64,000 bases of DNA. Source: Lachnoclostridium phytofermentans (GTDB taxonomy: Bacteria; Bacillota; Clostridia; Lachnospirales; Lachnospiraceae). The stretch covers positions 124,001 through 188,000 of the forward strand of contig NZ_JPOF01000006.1 in assembly GCF_000733755.1 (NCBI RefSeq), in the 5' to 3' direction. The translations under genes and the position numbers were made by a program. Below the pieces are notes generated by a model. It was given only the letters and a program-made list of their open reading frames with translations, was not told the origin of the DNA and ran no database searches. Positions 8,054 to 17,275 of this stretch are shown one piece after another. The number at the start of each line of letters is the position of its first letter. The first letter of the stretch is position 1.

Positions 8054-9322
8054 ATGTTAATAACAGCCTTAGTTTTATTTATTATCACATACGTATTAAT
8101 GCTTAGCTTGCCTAAGTATCGTTACCTTGTCGCTTTAACTTCAGCGATTATATTTGTTGTAATTGGTATACTTCCAATTAAGAAAGTGTTCCCTGCGATT
8201 GACTTTAATGTAATATTAATGATAGCGGGCACTATGGGGACTGTATCATTATTTATTGAATCAAAAATGCCAGCCTTATTGTCTGACTTGCTAATTAGAA
8301 AGGTACCAAACGTATGTTTTGCTATCGTGGTATTATCCTTTTTTGCTGGTATCATCTCAGCATTTGTTGATAATGTTGCAACTGTATTAATGGTTGCTCC
8401 AGTTGGTCTTGCGATTGCAAAGAGAGTGAAAATCTCTCCAGTTCCAGTTTTAATAAGTATTGCTGTATCCTCCAATCTTCAAGGTGCGGCTACGTTAGTA
8501 GGAGATACTACTTCAATCTTACTTGGTAACTACGCAAAGATGGATTTCTTAGACTTCTTCTTTATGAATGGTAAACCAGGTATTTTCTGGGCAGTAGAGC
8601 TTGGAGCAGTTGCAACTCTTTTAGTCTTAGTTATGCTATTTAGAAAAGAAAAGCAACCGGTTACTGTGCTAGAAATGACGAAAGTAACAGATTTTGTTCC
8701 AACAATTTTACTATGTGGCACAGTAGTTTCTTTAATTTTCGCTTCTTTTATACCACAAAAGCCAGCTATTACTAATGGTATTATTTGTGTAGGTTTCTTC
8801 TTAGTTGGTATCTTATGGTCTTATATAAAGAATCATAATTTTAATTCAGCAATAAAAGCTTTGAAAGAGATAGACTATCAAACACTTTTATTATTAATTG
8901 GTTTATTTGTTGTTATAGCAGGTATTACTGAAGCAGGTGTTATTAATAAAATAAGCGAATATTTTGTTCTTATTGCCGGGGATAATGTATTTATCGTATA
9001 TACCTTACTGGTATTTGCCTCTGTAATATTCTCAGCGTTTATCGACAATATTCCTTATGTTGCAACAATGCTTCCTGTGGTAAGTTCAATCGCAGCTATG
9101 ATGAATGTGGAGCCTTATCTACTTTACTTTGGCTTATTGATTGGTGCAACATTAGGTGGTAACTTAACACCAATTGGAGCATCTGCTAATATTACTGCAA
9201 TTGGCATTCTTCGTAAAGATGGATATGAGGTTAAGACCAAAGATTTTATGAGAATCGGTGTTCCATTTACATTAATGGCAGTATGGATCGGATATGTATT
9301 TATCTGGGTTGTTTATCATTAA
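8054..9322 (+). CDS. ArsB/NhaD/SLC13-superfamily ion permease
   Basis: A 422-residue polytopic membrane protein of the ion transporter superfamily (ArsB, NhaD, SLC13, CitMHS). It has the two inverted halves of that fold. The first half carries AFVDNVATVLMVAPVGLAI and later QGAATLVGDTTSILLG; the second carries AFIDNIPYVATMLPVVSS and GGNLTPIGASANITAIGIL. The paired Asp-Asn motifs in each half are where substrate and sodium ions bind in relatives. I start at the ATG at 8054, which has GGAGG 6 bases upstream; the frame runs back to 7997 without a site. Substrate (arsenite, a dicarboxylate, sodium) cannot be assigned. No arsR or arsenate reductase is nearby. Confidence 0.85.
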   Translation: MLITALVLFIITYVLMLSLPKYRYLVALTSAIIFVVIGILPIKKVFPAIDFNVILMIAGTMGTVSLFIESKMPALLSDLLIRKVPNVCFAIVVLSFFAGIISAFVDNVATVLMVAPVGLAIAKRVKISPVPVLISIAVSSNLQGAATLVGDTTSILLGNYAKMDFLDFFFMNGKPGIFWAVELGAVATLLVLVMLFRKEKQPVTVLEMTKVTDFVPTILLCGTVVSLIFASFIPQKPAITNGIICVGFFLVGILWSYIKNHNFNSAIKALKEIDYQTLLLLIGLFVVIAGITEAGVINKISEYFVLIAGDNVFIVYTLLVFASVIFSAFIDNIPYVATMLPVVSSIAAMMNVEPYLLYFGLLIGATLGGNLTPIGASANITAIGILRKDGYEVKTKDFMRIGVPFTLMAVWIGYVFIWVVYH

Positions 9323-9448
9323 AATAATATCTTAATATTATAGATAGATTGATAGAATGGATGATCAATTCAAGATAATATTGATTGTTCTATAAAACAT
9401 TGATATATGAGAATAATATACTATGATGTGTATTGATTACTGATATTA

Positions 9449-9495
9449 AGATGGTGTTTAAAGCTAGTTTCATTAGTTTTAAGCACCATCTTTTT
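9449..9495 (+). terminator. Rho-independent terminator of the permease gene
   Basis: A long stem (AGATGGTGTTTAAA with TTTTAAGCACCATCT, two mismatched or wobble positions) followed by five Ts. Confidence 0.8.
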
Positions 9496-9772
9496 ATATG
9501 AAATTTTGTAACTTTTATGCGCCATTAAGCGAAAGAGAGAGTTAGAAATAAAGATTTATGTCGTGCAGCTTAATTATATTATATAATTCTAAAAACTCTG
9601 TTTATTCAAATTCCGTCATGCGACAGATACTTAGGGTACCTTTTTTTTCATTAATTGATAACTTTATAATTAGTTACTTAAAGGGTAACAAAATATGGAC
9701 TATGATTTTTTCAGATTAACAGACAAAAAAATGTCGAATGACTATGCTATTTAATGAGTAAGTAAAAAAAGT

Positions 9773-9801
9773 TTGTTCCAATGTATAAGGAGTGTTATAA
9801 T
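9773..9801 (+). promoter_or_regulatory. Sigma-A promoter of the threonine aldolase gene
   Basis: TTGTTC at 9773-9778 and TATAAT at 9796-9801 with an exact 17-base spacer. Transcription would begin near 9808, giving a leader of about 150 bases before the start codon at 9960. No gene is seen in 9496-9959. Confidence 0.65.
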
Positions 9802-9959
9802 AAATGAAATATTCTCTGGATTACTGTTCATTTATCTTTATTTGATTAAAGCTGAACTTTAGATTAATGATATTAAGATGAGATAATCATCTTATGGTGA
9901 GCCTGAAATGATGGAAGAAATTAAGAAAATACAGATTATTTATATAAAGGAGAGATGAG

Positions 9960-11006
9960 ATGATACATTTTGAATCAGACTATACAGAAGGTGCACACCC
10001 AAGGATTCTTGAAAAGCTTGTTTCCACTAACATGGAGCAGACAAAAGGATATGGGGAAGACCCATATTGTGAGCATGCACGCGAGTTAATTAAAAAAGCA
10101 TGTGGCAATATTAATCTAGAAGTGCATTTTTTAGTAGGAGGAACGCAAACCAATACAACAGTGATAAGTTCTGTACTAAGACCGCATCAAGGAGTAATTT
10201 CTGCGAATACGGGTCACATTAATTGTCATGAAACTGGAGCTATTGAAGCAACAGGTCACAAGGTATTACCCCTTGTTAGCGAAGATGGGAAAATCACAGC
10301 GCAGCAAGTGAGAGAGTATTACGACGAGCACTGGGCAGATTCTAGTCATGAGCATGTTGTACAACCTGGTATGGTGTATATTTCACATCCAACCGAAAAT
10401 GGAACTACGTATCAAAAAGACGAATTAGTGAAGCTTTATAACCTATGCAAAGAACTAGAGTTACCACTATTTATCGATGGTGCGAGATTAGGATATGCTT
10501 TAGCTTCAGAAGGAAATGATTTGAGTTTAGAAGATATCGCAGCAAACTGTGATGTGTTTTATATTGGAGGAACAAAAGTAGGAGCATTATTTGGAGAGGC
10601 TGTAGTAATTACGAACAATTCAATTAAGAAAGACTTCCGATATCATATCAAACTTCGTGGTGGTATGTTAGCGAAAGGGCGTTTGTTGGGGTTACAGTTT
10701 GAGACTTTATTTACGAACAACCTTTATGAAGAAATCTCCGAACATGCGGTAAAGTTAGCAATGCGTATTAGGGAAGCGTTCGAAAAGAATGGTTATTCCT
10801 TTTTGTATGATTCAAAAACAAATCAGCAATTTCCTATCTTACCTATTCGCTTATTAGAGTACTTGGGTGAAAAGTATTCCTATAATTTTTGGACTAAGAT
10901 AGATGAGACTCATCATGCAGTTCGTTTCTGTACGAGTTGGGCAACAAAAGAGGAGAATGTGGAAGCTTTACTCGTAGATATTGAGGAGTTTCATCAAAGT
11001 AATTAA
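9960..11006 (+). CDS. ltaE: Low-specificity L-threonine aldolase
   Basis: A 348-residue fold-type I PLP enzyme that splits L-threonine or allo-threonine to glycine and acetaldehyde in the cytosol. It starts with the family opening (FESDYTEGAHPRILEKL). It has the phosphate-binding VGGTQTN segment, the ring-stacking histidine region (NTGHINCHETGAIE), the PLP-contacting aspartate in LPLFIDGARLGYAL, and the Schiff-base lysine K206 in YIGGTKVGALFGEAVV. Length matches the family (about 340). AAAGGAGAG precedes the ATG. It is a single-gene unit with its own promoter. A related beta-eliminating lyase is possible, but the motif set fits threonine aldolase best. Confidence 0.9.
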   Translation: MIHFESDYTEGAHPRILEKLVSTNMEQTKGYGEDPYCEHARELIKKACGNINLEVHFLVGGTQTNTTVISSVLRPHQGVISANTGHINCHETGAIEATGHKVLPLVSEDGKITAQQVREYYDEHWADSSHEHVVQPGMVYISHPTENGTTYQKDELVKLYNLCKELELPLFIDGARLGYALASEGNDLSLEDIAANCDVFYIGGTKVGALFGEAVVITNNSIKKDFRYHIKLRGGMLAKGRLLGLQFETLFTNNLYEEISEHAVKLAMRIREAFEKNGYSFLYDSKTNQQFPILPIRLLEYLGEKYSYNFWTKIDETHHAVRFCTSWATKEENVEALLVDIEEFHQSN

Positions 11007-12230
11007 TTTTGCTATAGGATTGAAGAAGCTGTTATGGTCATGATAATGATTCATAGCATTTTCTGTGCCTTTAACTTCAAATCTATTTAATAACGGTTCT
11101 TCGGTGCTTTGTCATACATAGTGAGTAATTCAAGTAATTCAACTTTGAAAATTGAAGTAATCTGTTGGGAGAGCACTCGAATGACCAAATAAACGCGTCT
11201 GTTATTTCATTAAGGAAAAGTAAAATATGCTATAAATCAAAGCACCTACGCCTTGGTGGGAGAGTATTATGTGAGATTAGATGCGCCTGGTAAAGGATTG
11301 GGTTTGATTAGAACATTCTAGATCTACGCTTTGCATGTACGAAACTCGTTTATTTATAGTGGAAACCATCCGGGTATTTTTAAGGAATTATTAATGAGTT
11401 TTATTATTTGATGCGAAATGAAGGTATATGGAAGCAATGTGAAGAAGGTAAGGAATGTAAGGAAGGACATCTAAAGTTAACATAATATAAATATGACTAC
11501 AAGTTAAATGTTAAAATATTAACAAATGAATATAATGTAACAAGATGGTAATAATATAAATGGACTAGATAATTTGCATTAGGAAATAATTAGCCATAAA
11601 GATTCCTTGGTTCCCCCTCTAAAATAAAACCGATGCAGGTATTAGAATGTCTTTGAAGTGAAATACATAAAGATAACTATGTGTTTTTTGACGAAATGTA
11701 GCTATAAGGAAATTATGAAAGAACTTATAAAAACTGAGCTAGATAAGACGTAATATATATAAAGCTTAATAAGTGGGAAAATGGATATTCCTTTGAAGTA
11801 TTAGTTTTTACGTTCATTGTGATGAAATACTAGGAATACATAGTGAAACATTAACGTTATAATAATACAATTTACACTGATATATAAAGAAGTATTTAGA
11901 GTGTTTTAAATTTAGGTAATCAATGGTTATCTAGATTAAAACTTTTTAAGCTTAGATAAAACAGTCAAGGGATAATGTTGAATAGATTACTTTAGATAAA
12001 AAATAAAACATGTTCAAGCAAATTAGAGAAAATATTTAAAAATTGTATGAGAGTAAATACAAAAAGCAGATATAAAAACAATTGAGTATTATAGAAGAGT
12101 CTATTAATATAAGAAATAAAGAGATCAGCCCCAATACCCAAAAAAAGGGGTTAAAGTGACTACACCTTATTAAAATACACCAATATTACGTTAAACCTGG
12201 ATTTAGCGCAATAATATATACCACTGTCTC
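11007..12230. other. 1.2 kb gene-poor region with decayed coding scraps
   Basis: No intact frame with a ribosome binding site. Two short stretches look like old coding sequence. At 11241-11321 (plus) a frame ends in LVGEYYVRLDAPGKGLGLIR, then F and a stop. Near 11403-11472 (plus) a frame reads MRNEGIWKQCEEGKECKEGH before stopping, with neighbouring frames interrupted. I cannot name either. From about 11470 to 12120 the sequence is AT-rich and featureless. Confidence 0.5.
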
Positions 12231-12535
12231 CTAGTTAAGATTTTGTGTATTGATTGGCCGTCCATATATTATTGAACCACAATCATCATATTCCATCCAT
12301 GTATTAACAGATTGTTTTAATTCAGAGTATTTGACTTGCATTTCTTCGGTTCCATCTTTATATTTAACCCAGAAGTCAAAAATAGTTTTTGTTTCTTCAC
12401 CATCAATTATAACTTTAGCTTCAAGAGGTTGTTCACAAAAATACTCTATTTGAGGATTCAATTCCAAGGTTATCAATAATTATTACCAAAATGAGTACCT
12501 CTAGGCATAATTATAGGCTCTTTAAAATTCATCAT
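12231..12535 (-). pseudogene. TnsA-like endonuclease relic (Tn7-type transposon)
   Basis: An ATG at 12535 with AAAGGAGAT 5 bases upstream begins MMNFKEPIIMPRGTHFGNNY and then stops. The next frame continues without a gap as ITLELNPQIEYFCEQPLEAK, followed by a strand, FDFWVKYKDGTEEMQVKYSE and a divergent tail. This follows the N-terminal nuclease domain of Tn7-type TnsA (RGxxFGNNxW opening, EQP, a catalytic Asp in the DFW segment, then the ExK pair). Damage is clear: a frameshift, loss of about 30 residues that would carry the first catalytic Glu, and Gln in place of the Glu of ExK. No tnsB or tnsC is nearby. Family call is from recalled motifs. Confidence 0.6.
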
Positions 12536-12649
12536 TAACTATCTCCTTTAAGACCTATAATAAAATGCAATTATTAGATAATAAGAGTTTACATACAAAG
12601 GTAATACATGGTAAAAATTATAGCTTTTCAATACTTGAAGCCTAAATTA

Positions 12650-12692
12650 GAAAAAGCAACCCCAAAGCTAATTTTCCGCTTTTATGGCTGCT
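12650..12692 (-). terminator. Probable terminator of the 12720-13757 lipoprotein gene
   Basis: On the minus strand AGCAGCC pairs with GGTTGCT (one G-U), followed by five Ts, about 30 bases past the stop. Confidence 0.5.
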
Positions 12693-12719
12693 CTTATTTC
12701 AAGTTATCTTTGTAAACTT

Positions 12720-13757
12720 TCATCTTTTGCTTTTCAAAATGATAAAATTATTAATATAGGCATCAGTATATTCATTTCCATCAAATATTAACTTAAACTC
12801 TTTTGTACTTATATTATAACGATAGATACCGTATGGATACCTTTCTTCCTCTTCTTCATTTTTTGCACTTCCACGAAATACAATTTCATTTTCAGAAATA
12901 AAAAAATAATCTTCTCTAATATGAAATGGACTATCATTCCCCATAACCACAAACTCTTCAATCCGATCTGATTTTATCATATAACGATAATATGTCACTG
13001 GCACATCAGAATGTTTTTCAGTTACACCATTATAATAGACATTTCCTTCTAAATCTGATGAAATATTCTTTACCTCGTAACTCTGCAACTTCAATATTAA
13101 TTCTGCGTTTTTCTCATTAAGCATGTAGATGTATGTATCTGGAGGATAATATTTTCCCCCTCTTTCATTCCAATTTTCTCTTAGTTTATCTGCTTGTACT
13201 TCTGATGTTCCTATCATCAAGATGGTTTCTGTTATTGGATTGTATGTACAAATATTGCATTGAAAATCAATCTCTGGTGTTTCTACGTCATATACCTCTT
13301 TTGTTACCTTATCATAAATCATAGGTTTAATTCTTCTCTCTCCTCGTTCTCTTCCAATAATAACAATGTATTCTTTTCTTGGAATAATATAATTAACAAC
13401 AGATATATTTGTAGTCAATTCAACTGTAGTTTTATTACCAATATCATAACTCCATATTTGATCACCACGATTTATCTTATCATAAGATGTGTAATAAATC
13501 ACATTCTCTTCTTCGCTATATATGGCTAATGGATACTGCGACTTATATTTGACGTTATCTACTGTTTTACCAGTATCCTTATTTAAATTATACTGATATA
13601 TTAGTGTACTCATTCCTTTTTCAGGTCCAACGCCATCATCATAATACGTTGCAGCAATTGATAAATATAATGAAGTATCTTCAGAATTATGTTGACATGA
13701 GGTAATAAAAAACACGAAAAAGACAGCAATAGCAATCATTCGAAAATGTTTCTTCAA
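12720..13757 (-). CDS. Secreted lipoprotein, beta-propeller-like
   Basis: A 345-residue lipoprotein. The signal peptide (MKKHFRMIAIAVFFVFFITS) ends at a lipobox with Cys21 (FITSC), so it should be anchored outside the membrane. The mature part has repeating units of 40-50 residues with patterns such as YSEEENVIYYTSY, IWSYDIGNKTTVEL, TYIYMLNEKNAELILKL and GIYRYNISTKEFKLIF. These resemble blades of a YWTD/DPP-IV-style propeller. It starts at TTG (13757), supported by AAAGGTGG upstream. Its neighbours are relics, so context gives no function. I do not recognise a specific family. Confidence 0.75.
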   Translation of the reverse strand: MKKHFRMIAIAVFFVFFITSCQHNSEDTSLYLSIAATYYDDGVGPEKGMSTLIYQYNLNKDTGKTVDNVKYKSQYPLAIYSEEENVIYYTSYDKINRGDQIWSYDIGNKTTVELTTNISVVNYIIPRKEYIVIIGRERGERRIKPMIYDKVTKEVYDVETPEIDFQCNICTYNPITETILMIGTSEVQADKLRENWNERGGKYYPPDTYIYMLNEKNAELILKLQSYEVKNISSDLEGNVYYNGVTEKHSDVPVTYYRYMIKSDRIEEFVVMGNDSPFHIREDYFFISENEIVFRGSAKNEEEEERYPYGIYRYNISTKEFKLIFDGNEYTDAYINNFIILKSKR

Positions 13758-13821
13758 ATTACCACCTTTCTAAATCTTAAATAGCTGAGTTTATCCCCCA
13801 GCTATTTGAAATTCATTCAGA

Positions 13822-14453
13822 TTATTTATATGTATACGAACCTGAACCATCCTCAATTGATAAAGTTGAAGCCCATGTATATCCCCAATACTCTACTCCT
13901 GTTTTCCATATCAAGTATTGCATTAGGTAATGCTTCATTATCATTTTTAGTAATTTCTTTGGTGAAAAATGTTTTTGTATCTTTTTTATACGCACTTACA
14001 CTAATTACTGTACCGCTTTTAGGATTATCCTTATCACCTCTTGTTGCTACATCACCTGTTACTAGAGTATTATCATGATCACCTTTTATATCCGACAGTG
14101 CGACAGCCCCTCTTAATACCATCCTAATACTACGAATTCTGGTATTCCTGTGCTAGCCTCTGCTTTTTTCAAACTGTAAGAGACATCTTCAAAACTAGTT
14201 TTTTCATCATTTGTTAAGATAATTAATGTAACCTGTGATTCTCCTTCGATACCAGAAACTTCAATTTTATACTTGTAGATGTTGTCTTTATACGTATATG
14301 TCCCGTCGTCGTTAGTTGTGTAGTCAACATTTAACTCTTCATATGTGGATTCTGTTTCGGTGGTAGATTCCTCATGTGAAGAAGACGCACAACCGTATAA
14401 AGTATCCATGCCGATGAGTACAAGCATGAAGGCAATATAAATTTTGGTTTCAT
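13822..14453 (-). pseudogene. Lipoprotein gene broken by at least three frameshifts
   Basis: Reading three frames in turn restores one protein. ATG 14453 (GGAG upstream) starts MKPKF; one extra base there would give KIYIAFMLVLIGMDTLYGC, a textbook lipoprotein signal with a lipobox Cys. The main frame (14113-14427) encodes a Thr/Glu-rich linker and a beta-rich region. At about 14115 the frame changes to LRGAVALSDIKGDHDN and on to FFTKEITKNDNEALPNAI. Near 13915 a third shift recovers a sensible C-terminus, GVEYWGYTWASTLSIEDGSG then SYTYK and stop at 13822. A 60-base scrap of this gene recurs at 16325. Function unknown, perhaps a surface immunoglobulin-like lipoprotein. Confidence 0.65.
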
Positions 14454-14480
14454 AATATCAGTCTCCATTTAAATTAATAT

Positions 14481-14735
14481 TTATTTTGGAATATAATAAC
14501 TTTTTGTTGTTGATCCATAAAAACTCTCCATTTCAGCGATTGTTGCTTTATATACACCGTAATGTCCAAGCTTTGAGGTGCAATTTGTTAAACTACTTAC
14601 TATTGCAGAATGCAGAAGCGAACCATTTTTCCAGAAAATAGTTTTGTCACCTGCCTGCGGGTTACGCATTGGAACTCTCCATAATTGCCAGTAGCTTGTA
14701 TCGCTGTAAAAAGGTGAAGGATCATCTATCCCATA
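14481..14735 (-). pseudogene. C-terminal remnant of an unrecognised protein
   Basis: After an in-frame stop at 14736-14738, a frame of 84 residues runs from YGIDDPSPFYSDTSYWQLWR through NPQAGDKTIFWKNGSLLHSA and KLGHYGVYKATIAEMESFYG to the stop. The only ATG is internal and has no ribosome site, so this is the tail of a longer lost protein. The GDKTIFW...HSAIV pattern is the kind seen in NlpC/P60 or CHAP amidases at the catalytic histidine, but the cysteine part is missing, so this is only a suggestion. It lies just upstream of the broken lipoprotein gene. Confidence 0.5.
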
Positions 14736-14789
14736 TTAAGCTTAATGGGATTTAACAACTTCGTAATTGAGAAAAATTGTGGATTAAGT

Positions 14790-15572
14790 TCAAATTGAAT
14801 CATATCTAAACTTTTGCTTTAAGAAATTATTTTCTATAAGCCAAATTATTGAACTTTCCATATCATTTATATTTGTTTCTATTCCCCAAATTGAGTTTGG
14901 AGCATATTCCTCTAAAGCGTTACAAATTTCCAAAAAATCAATTGTACCTTTTTCAAACCCTAAGTGCTCATCTTGTTGTCCATAATTGTTGTGTAAATGG
15001 ACAAATCCTATTTGTTTATTAAGTTTTTTAACCCAATCTAAAACTGATGTTTTTGAATTGCAATGAGCATGACCTATATCAAGACATATATTCAAACGAC
15101 TATCATTTACTGTTGATGCTACTTCAGAAATTAAGTCAGGAGTATGTTCAAGCTGATTTTCTATATAAAAAACAGTTTCAGAATCTTTATTTCTTAAAAA
15201 GTCATCCCAGAATATTTTACTTCTTTTAACCCAATTAGGGGGATAACTTGTTCCAGGTACATAACCATGGTGAAGAACTATGTTTTTACAACCTAATTTG
15301 CGAGATATTTCATATGAGTATTCAAATCTGCTTTTTGTCGCCTCTCTTATAAGACTGTCTTTACTTCCAAAACACAAATCGGTAAAAGAACCATGAATGG
15401 AACATACTTTTATATTTTTGTACCTTTCTAAATGTTTTTCTATTTCATTTGGGTAAGTATTATGATATTCAGGGTCATGGAATGCATCAATATTTACATT
15501 AAGATTAAATTTTTCACATAAATCAGAAACTCTTAAATATTCACCGTTGTCACATAATAGTATTTCTTTCAT
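14790..15572 (-). CDS. Sugar phosphate isomerase/epimerase-like TIM barrel
   Basis: A 260-residue protein of the xylose-isomerase-like / AP endonuclease 2 superfamily. The barrel strands end in the expected metal ligands: Glu in VFYIENQ, Asp and His in NICLDIGHAH, His in IGFVHLHNN and a final Glu in WGIETN. An early histidine lies in CSIHGSFTDL and another in IVLHHGYVPG. Members isomerise or epimerise sugars or polyols using a divalent metal, or cut abasic DNA; endonuclease IV has additional ligands, so a sugar or cyclitol substrate is likelier. AAAGGAGAT precedes the ATG. It is intact among decayed genes and has no sugar genes beside it. Confidence 0.75.
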   Translation of the reverse strand: MKEILLCDNGEYLRVSDLCEKFNLNVNIDAFHDPEYHNTYPNEIEKHLERYKNIKVCSIHGSFTDLCFGSKDSLIREATKSRFEYSYEISRKLGCKNIVLHHGYVPGTSYPPNWVKRSKIFWDDFLRNKDSETVFYIENQLEHTPDLISEVASTVNDSRLNICLDIGHAHCNSKTSVLDWVKKLNKQIGFVHLHNNYGQQDEHLGFEKGTIDFLEICNALEEYAPNSIWGIETNINDMESSIIWLIENNFLKQKFRYDSI

Positions 15573-16198
15573 TACAATTATCTCCTTTGAGAAAATGATT
15601 GTGATTGATTTTCATAAAAGCATTATAATGAGGTTTCTCAATTTTAATGTCTGTAATATCGGTAATGTGCCTTCGTTCATGCAACCACCTTCTCATAAGA
15701 AATATGTATCCATTTCATAATAGCTAACAACAAGGAATCAACAAGTGATAACCATTGCATTGCTAATATATGTATATTAAAAATATATCAATAAATGGAT
15801 ATTATTTCAAATTATAATACAAAATATTATCTTTTATTACATGAATAATAGATAGAAACGACAAAACTAATTATAGTTTTATAGATGGTTTGTAATAAAT
15901 TGACCGACATTACAACGGTGTTTCCAATTGTCGTTTTAGCTGTATTGGCGATTTTATTAAGATAACCACAAAACCCCTCAAACACTTAAGTTTAATGGGT
16001 TAATGGATGATTATAGTTATGTTGTTTATAAATTTTAAAGGATTGGCATACCGCTAGTAGTTGCTTGTTTAGATATCATTACTCGGGTAAAGTTCCTCTG
16101 AAATCCTTGTGCTCTTTTAACCAATCTTCGATTGTGATAACTCCCCCAGTTTTCTGGAGTTAGTTAAGATATAACTACAACTCCAGTTTTATGTATTA
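15573..16198. other. Gene-free region with a hairpin at 16154-16191
   Basis: No frame with a start and ribosome site. CTGGAGTT at 16154 pairs with AACTCCAG at 16179-16186, followed by four Ts on the plus strand, so this could be an old terminator. The rest looks like decayed AT-rich sequence. Confidence 0.4.
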
Positions 16199-16327
16199 TT
16201 AGTTGACCGTTTTTGGTTCAAAAGTTTTTATGTACTCTTCTACGATGTATTCAAGTTGTTTACTTGATGAACGCTTTTCATACTTAGCAAGAAAATTCAA
16301 TTTACTGACAACTTCATTTGTTGTACT
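16199..16327 (-). pseudogene. Ribbon-helix-helix protein remnant
   Basis: A frame with no start codon reads TNEVVSKLNFLAKYEKRSSS, then KQLEYIVEEYIKTFEP and ends KTVN. The K-L-x-F-L-A-x-Y-x-x-R-S-x-x-K-x-L/I-E pattern is that of small Arc/CopG-type ribbon-helix-helix repressors found in phages and plasmids. The N-terminal strand is gone: the frame is closed by a TGA right where the 60-base lipoprotein scrap begins, which marks a recombination join. Confidence 0.45.
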
Positions 16328-16384
16328 TCAATATTATACTTGTAGATGTTGTCTTTATACGTAAATGTCCCGATATCGTTAGTT
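16325..16384. repeat. Second copy of a 60-bp piece of the broken lipoprotein gene
   Basis: Matches 14258-14317 at 55 of 60 positions with no gaps, in the same orientation, 2.07 kb away. It covers the part of the gene that encodes the beta-rich segment (DNIYKYKIE region). It shows that a related gene once lay here. Confidence 0.75.
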
Positions 16385-16439
16385 ATTTCCTTCTTCTTAA
16401 TAAGGAATAGTAAATAAACTAATATTTTTGTAAATTTCA

Positions 16440-17207
16440 TTAATTACTCGTATGCTTTTTTCTTTGTAAACATGACACCTCACTATCAAGCCATACTTCA
16501 ATATTCTGGCTTATATCAATGATCGAATCATCTAAAGGAAAGCTAAACCCGTGACAACCTTTTTGGCAAGGTTCTCCGAATAATTTCTTGTTGCAACCAT
16601 AGCCCCGGGAGATTTTTTCCTTTAAATATAATGGAAACATTTCGATAACATCCGTATAAATGTGAGTGTTTTGTGCCTTAATGAGGATGCGATAACCGGA
16701 TTCATGCGCTGCCGAAAACGTCCATATTTCTTTATTTTTATGTGAATAAATAAATCGAATACCAAGATAGAATACATCCAATTTACAGGTCAATCCCGCT
16801 TCCAGATAACGCTTATGTAGTTTCAAAGCGAAATCTTGTATCTCGGCAGGCAACGGAGCAACAAAATCATTCAAGTTAGAGATGACTTCTGTTTCTTCCT
16901 CTTTCACAACCCTATAATCGCACCTCAAGAAAATATCATGATTCCCCTTGGTGTACAAATCTTTCTGGGCTATCGCCATAACCTTTAAACCTGTCAGCAT
17001 AATAGGGTTATCTGGATATGAAATTTTAAGTGATGCAGCTTTTGACAAATCTAATGTTCGTACATCTAAACTAATACCATCAAAATAAATACCGCAGCCA
17101 GTTAGAAATTTCAAGGCTTCAAGTAGTTTTGGAGCAGAGATTTTCTCTTTCATCTGGCTGCCATCCACGCCTATGACGGAGGTGATTAATAACAGGTCGT
17201 CAAGCAA
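16440..17207 (-). CDS. Unknown protein with Cys-rich C-terminus
   Basis: A 255-residue protein of no family I recognise. The end has a cluster of cysteines (RGYGCNKKLFGEPCQKGCHG) that could hold metal or form disulfides; elsewhere it is mixed alpha-beta with no membrane segment. The start is uncertain. TTG at 17207 has GGTGGGG upstream, but the same frame reads on sensibly further up (NNVKSILFNIGYHGELIENG) almost to the previous stop, without any ATG, GTG or TTG. So the true start may have been lost or an N-terminal frameshift is present. It follows the HExxH gene in a likely padR operon. Confidence 0.55.
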   Translation of the reverse strand: MLDDLLLITSVIGVDGSQMKEKISAPKLLEALKFLTGCGIYFDGISLDVRTLDLSKAASLKISYPDNPIMLTGLKVMAIAQKDLYTKGNHDIFLRCDYRVVKEEETEVISNLNDFVAPLPAEIQDFALKLHKRYLEAGLTCKLDVFYLGIRFIYSHKNKEIWTFSAAHESGYRILIKAQNTHIYTDVIEMFPLYLKEKISRGYGCNKKLFGEPCQKGCHGFSFPLDDSIIDISQNIEVWLDSEVSCLQRKKHTSN

Positions 17208-17275
17208 TATTGCCCCACCGTTTTCTATGAGTTCTCCATGATATCCTATATTGAATAATATGCTTTTAACGTTGT

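Noticed and set aside
9808-9959. Riboswitch in the threonine aldolase leader
   Set aside because: About 150 bases long, but I could find no strong stem series or known motif; it may simply be a long leader.
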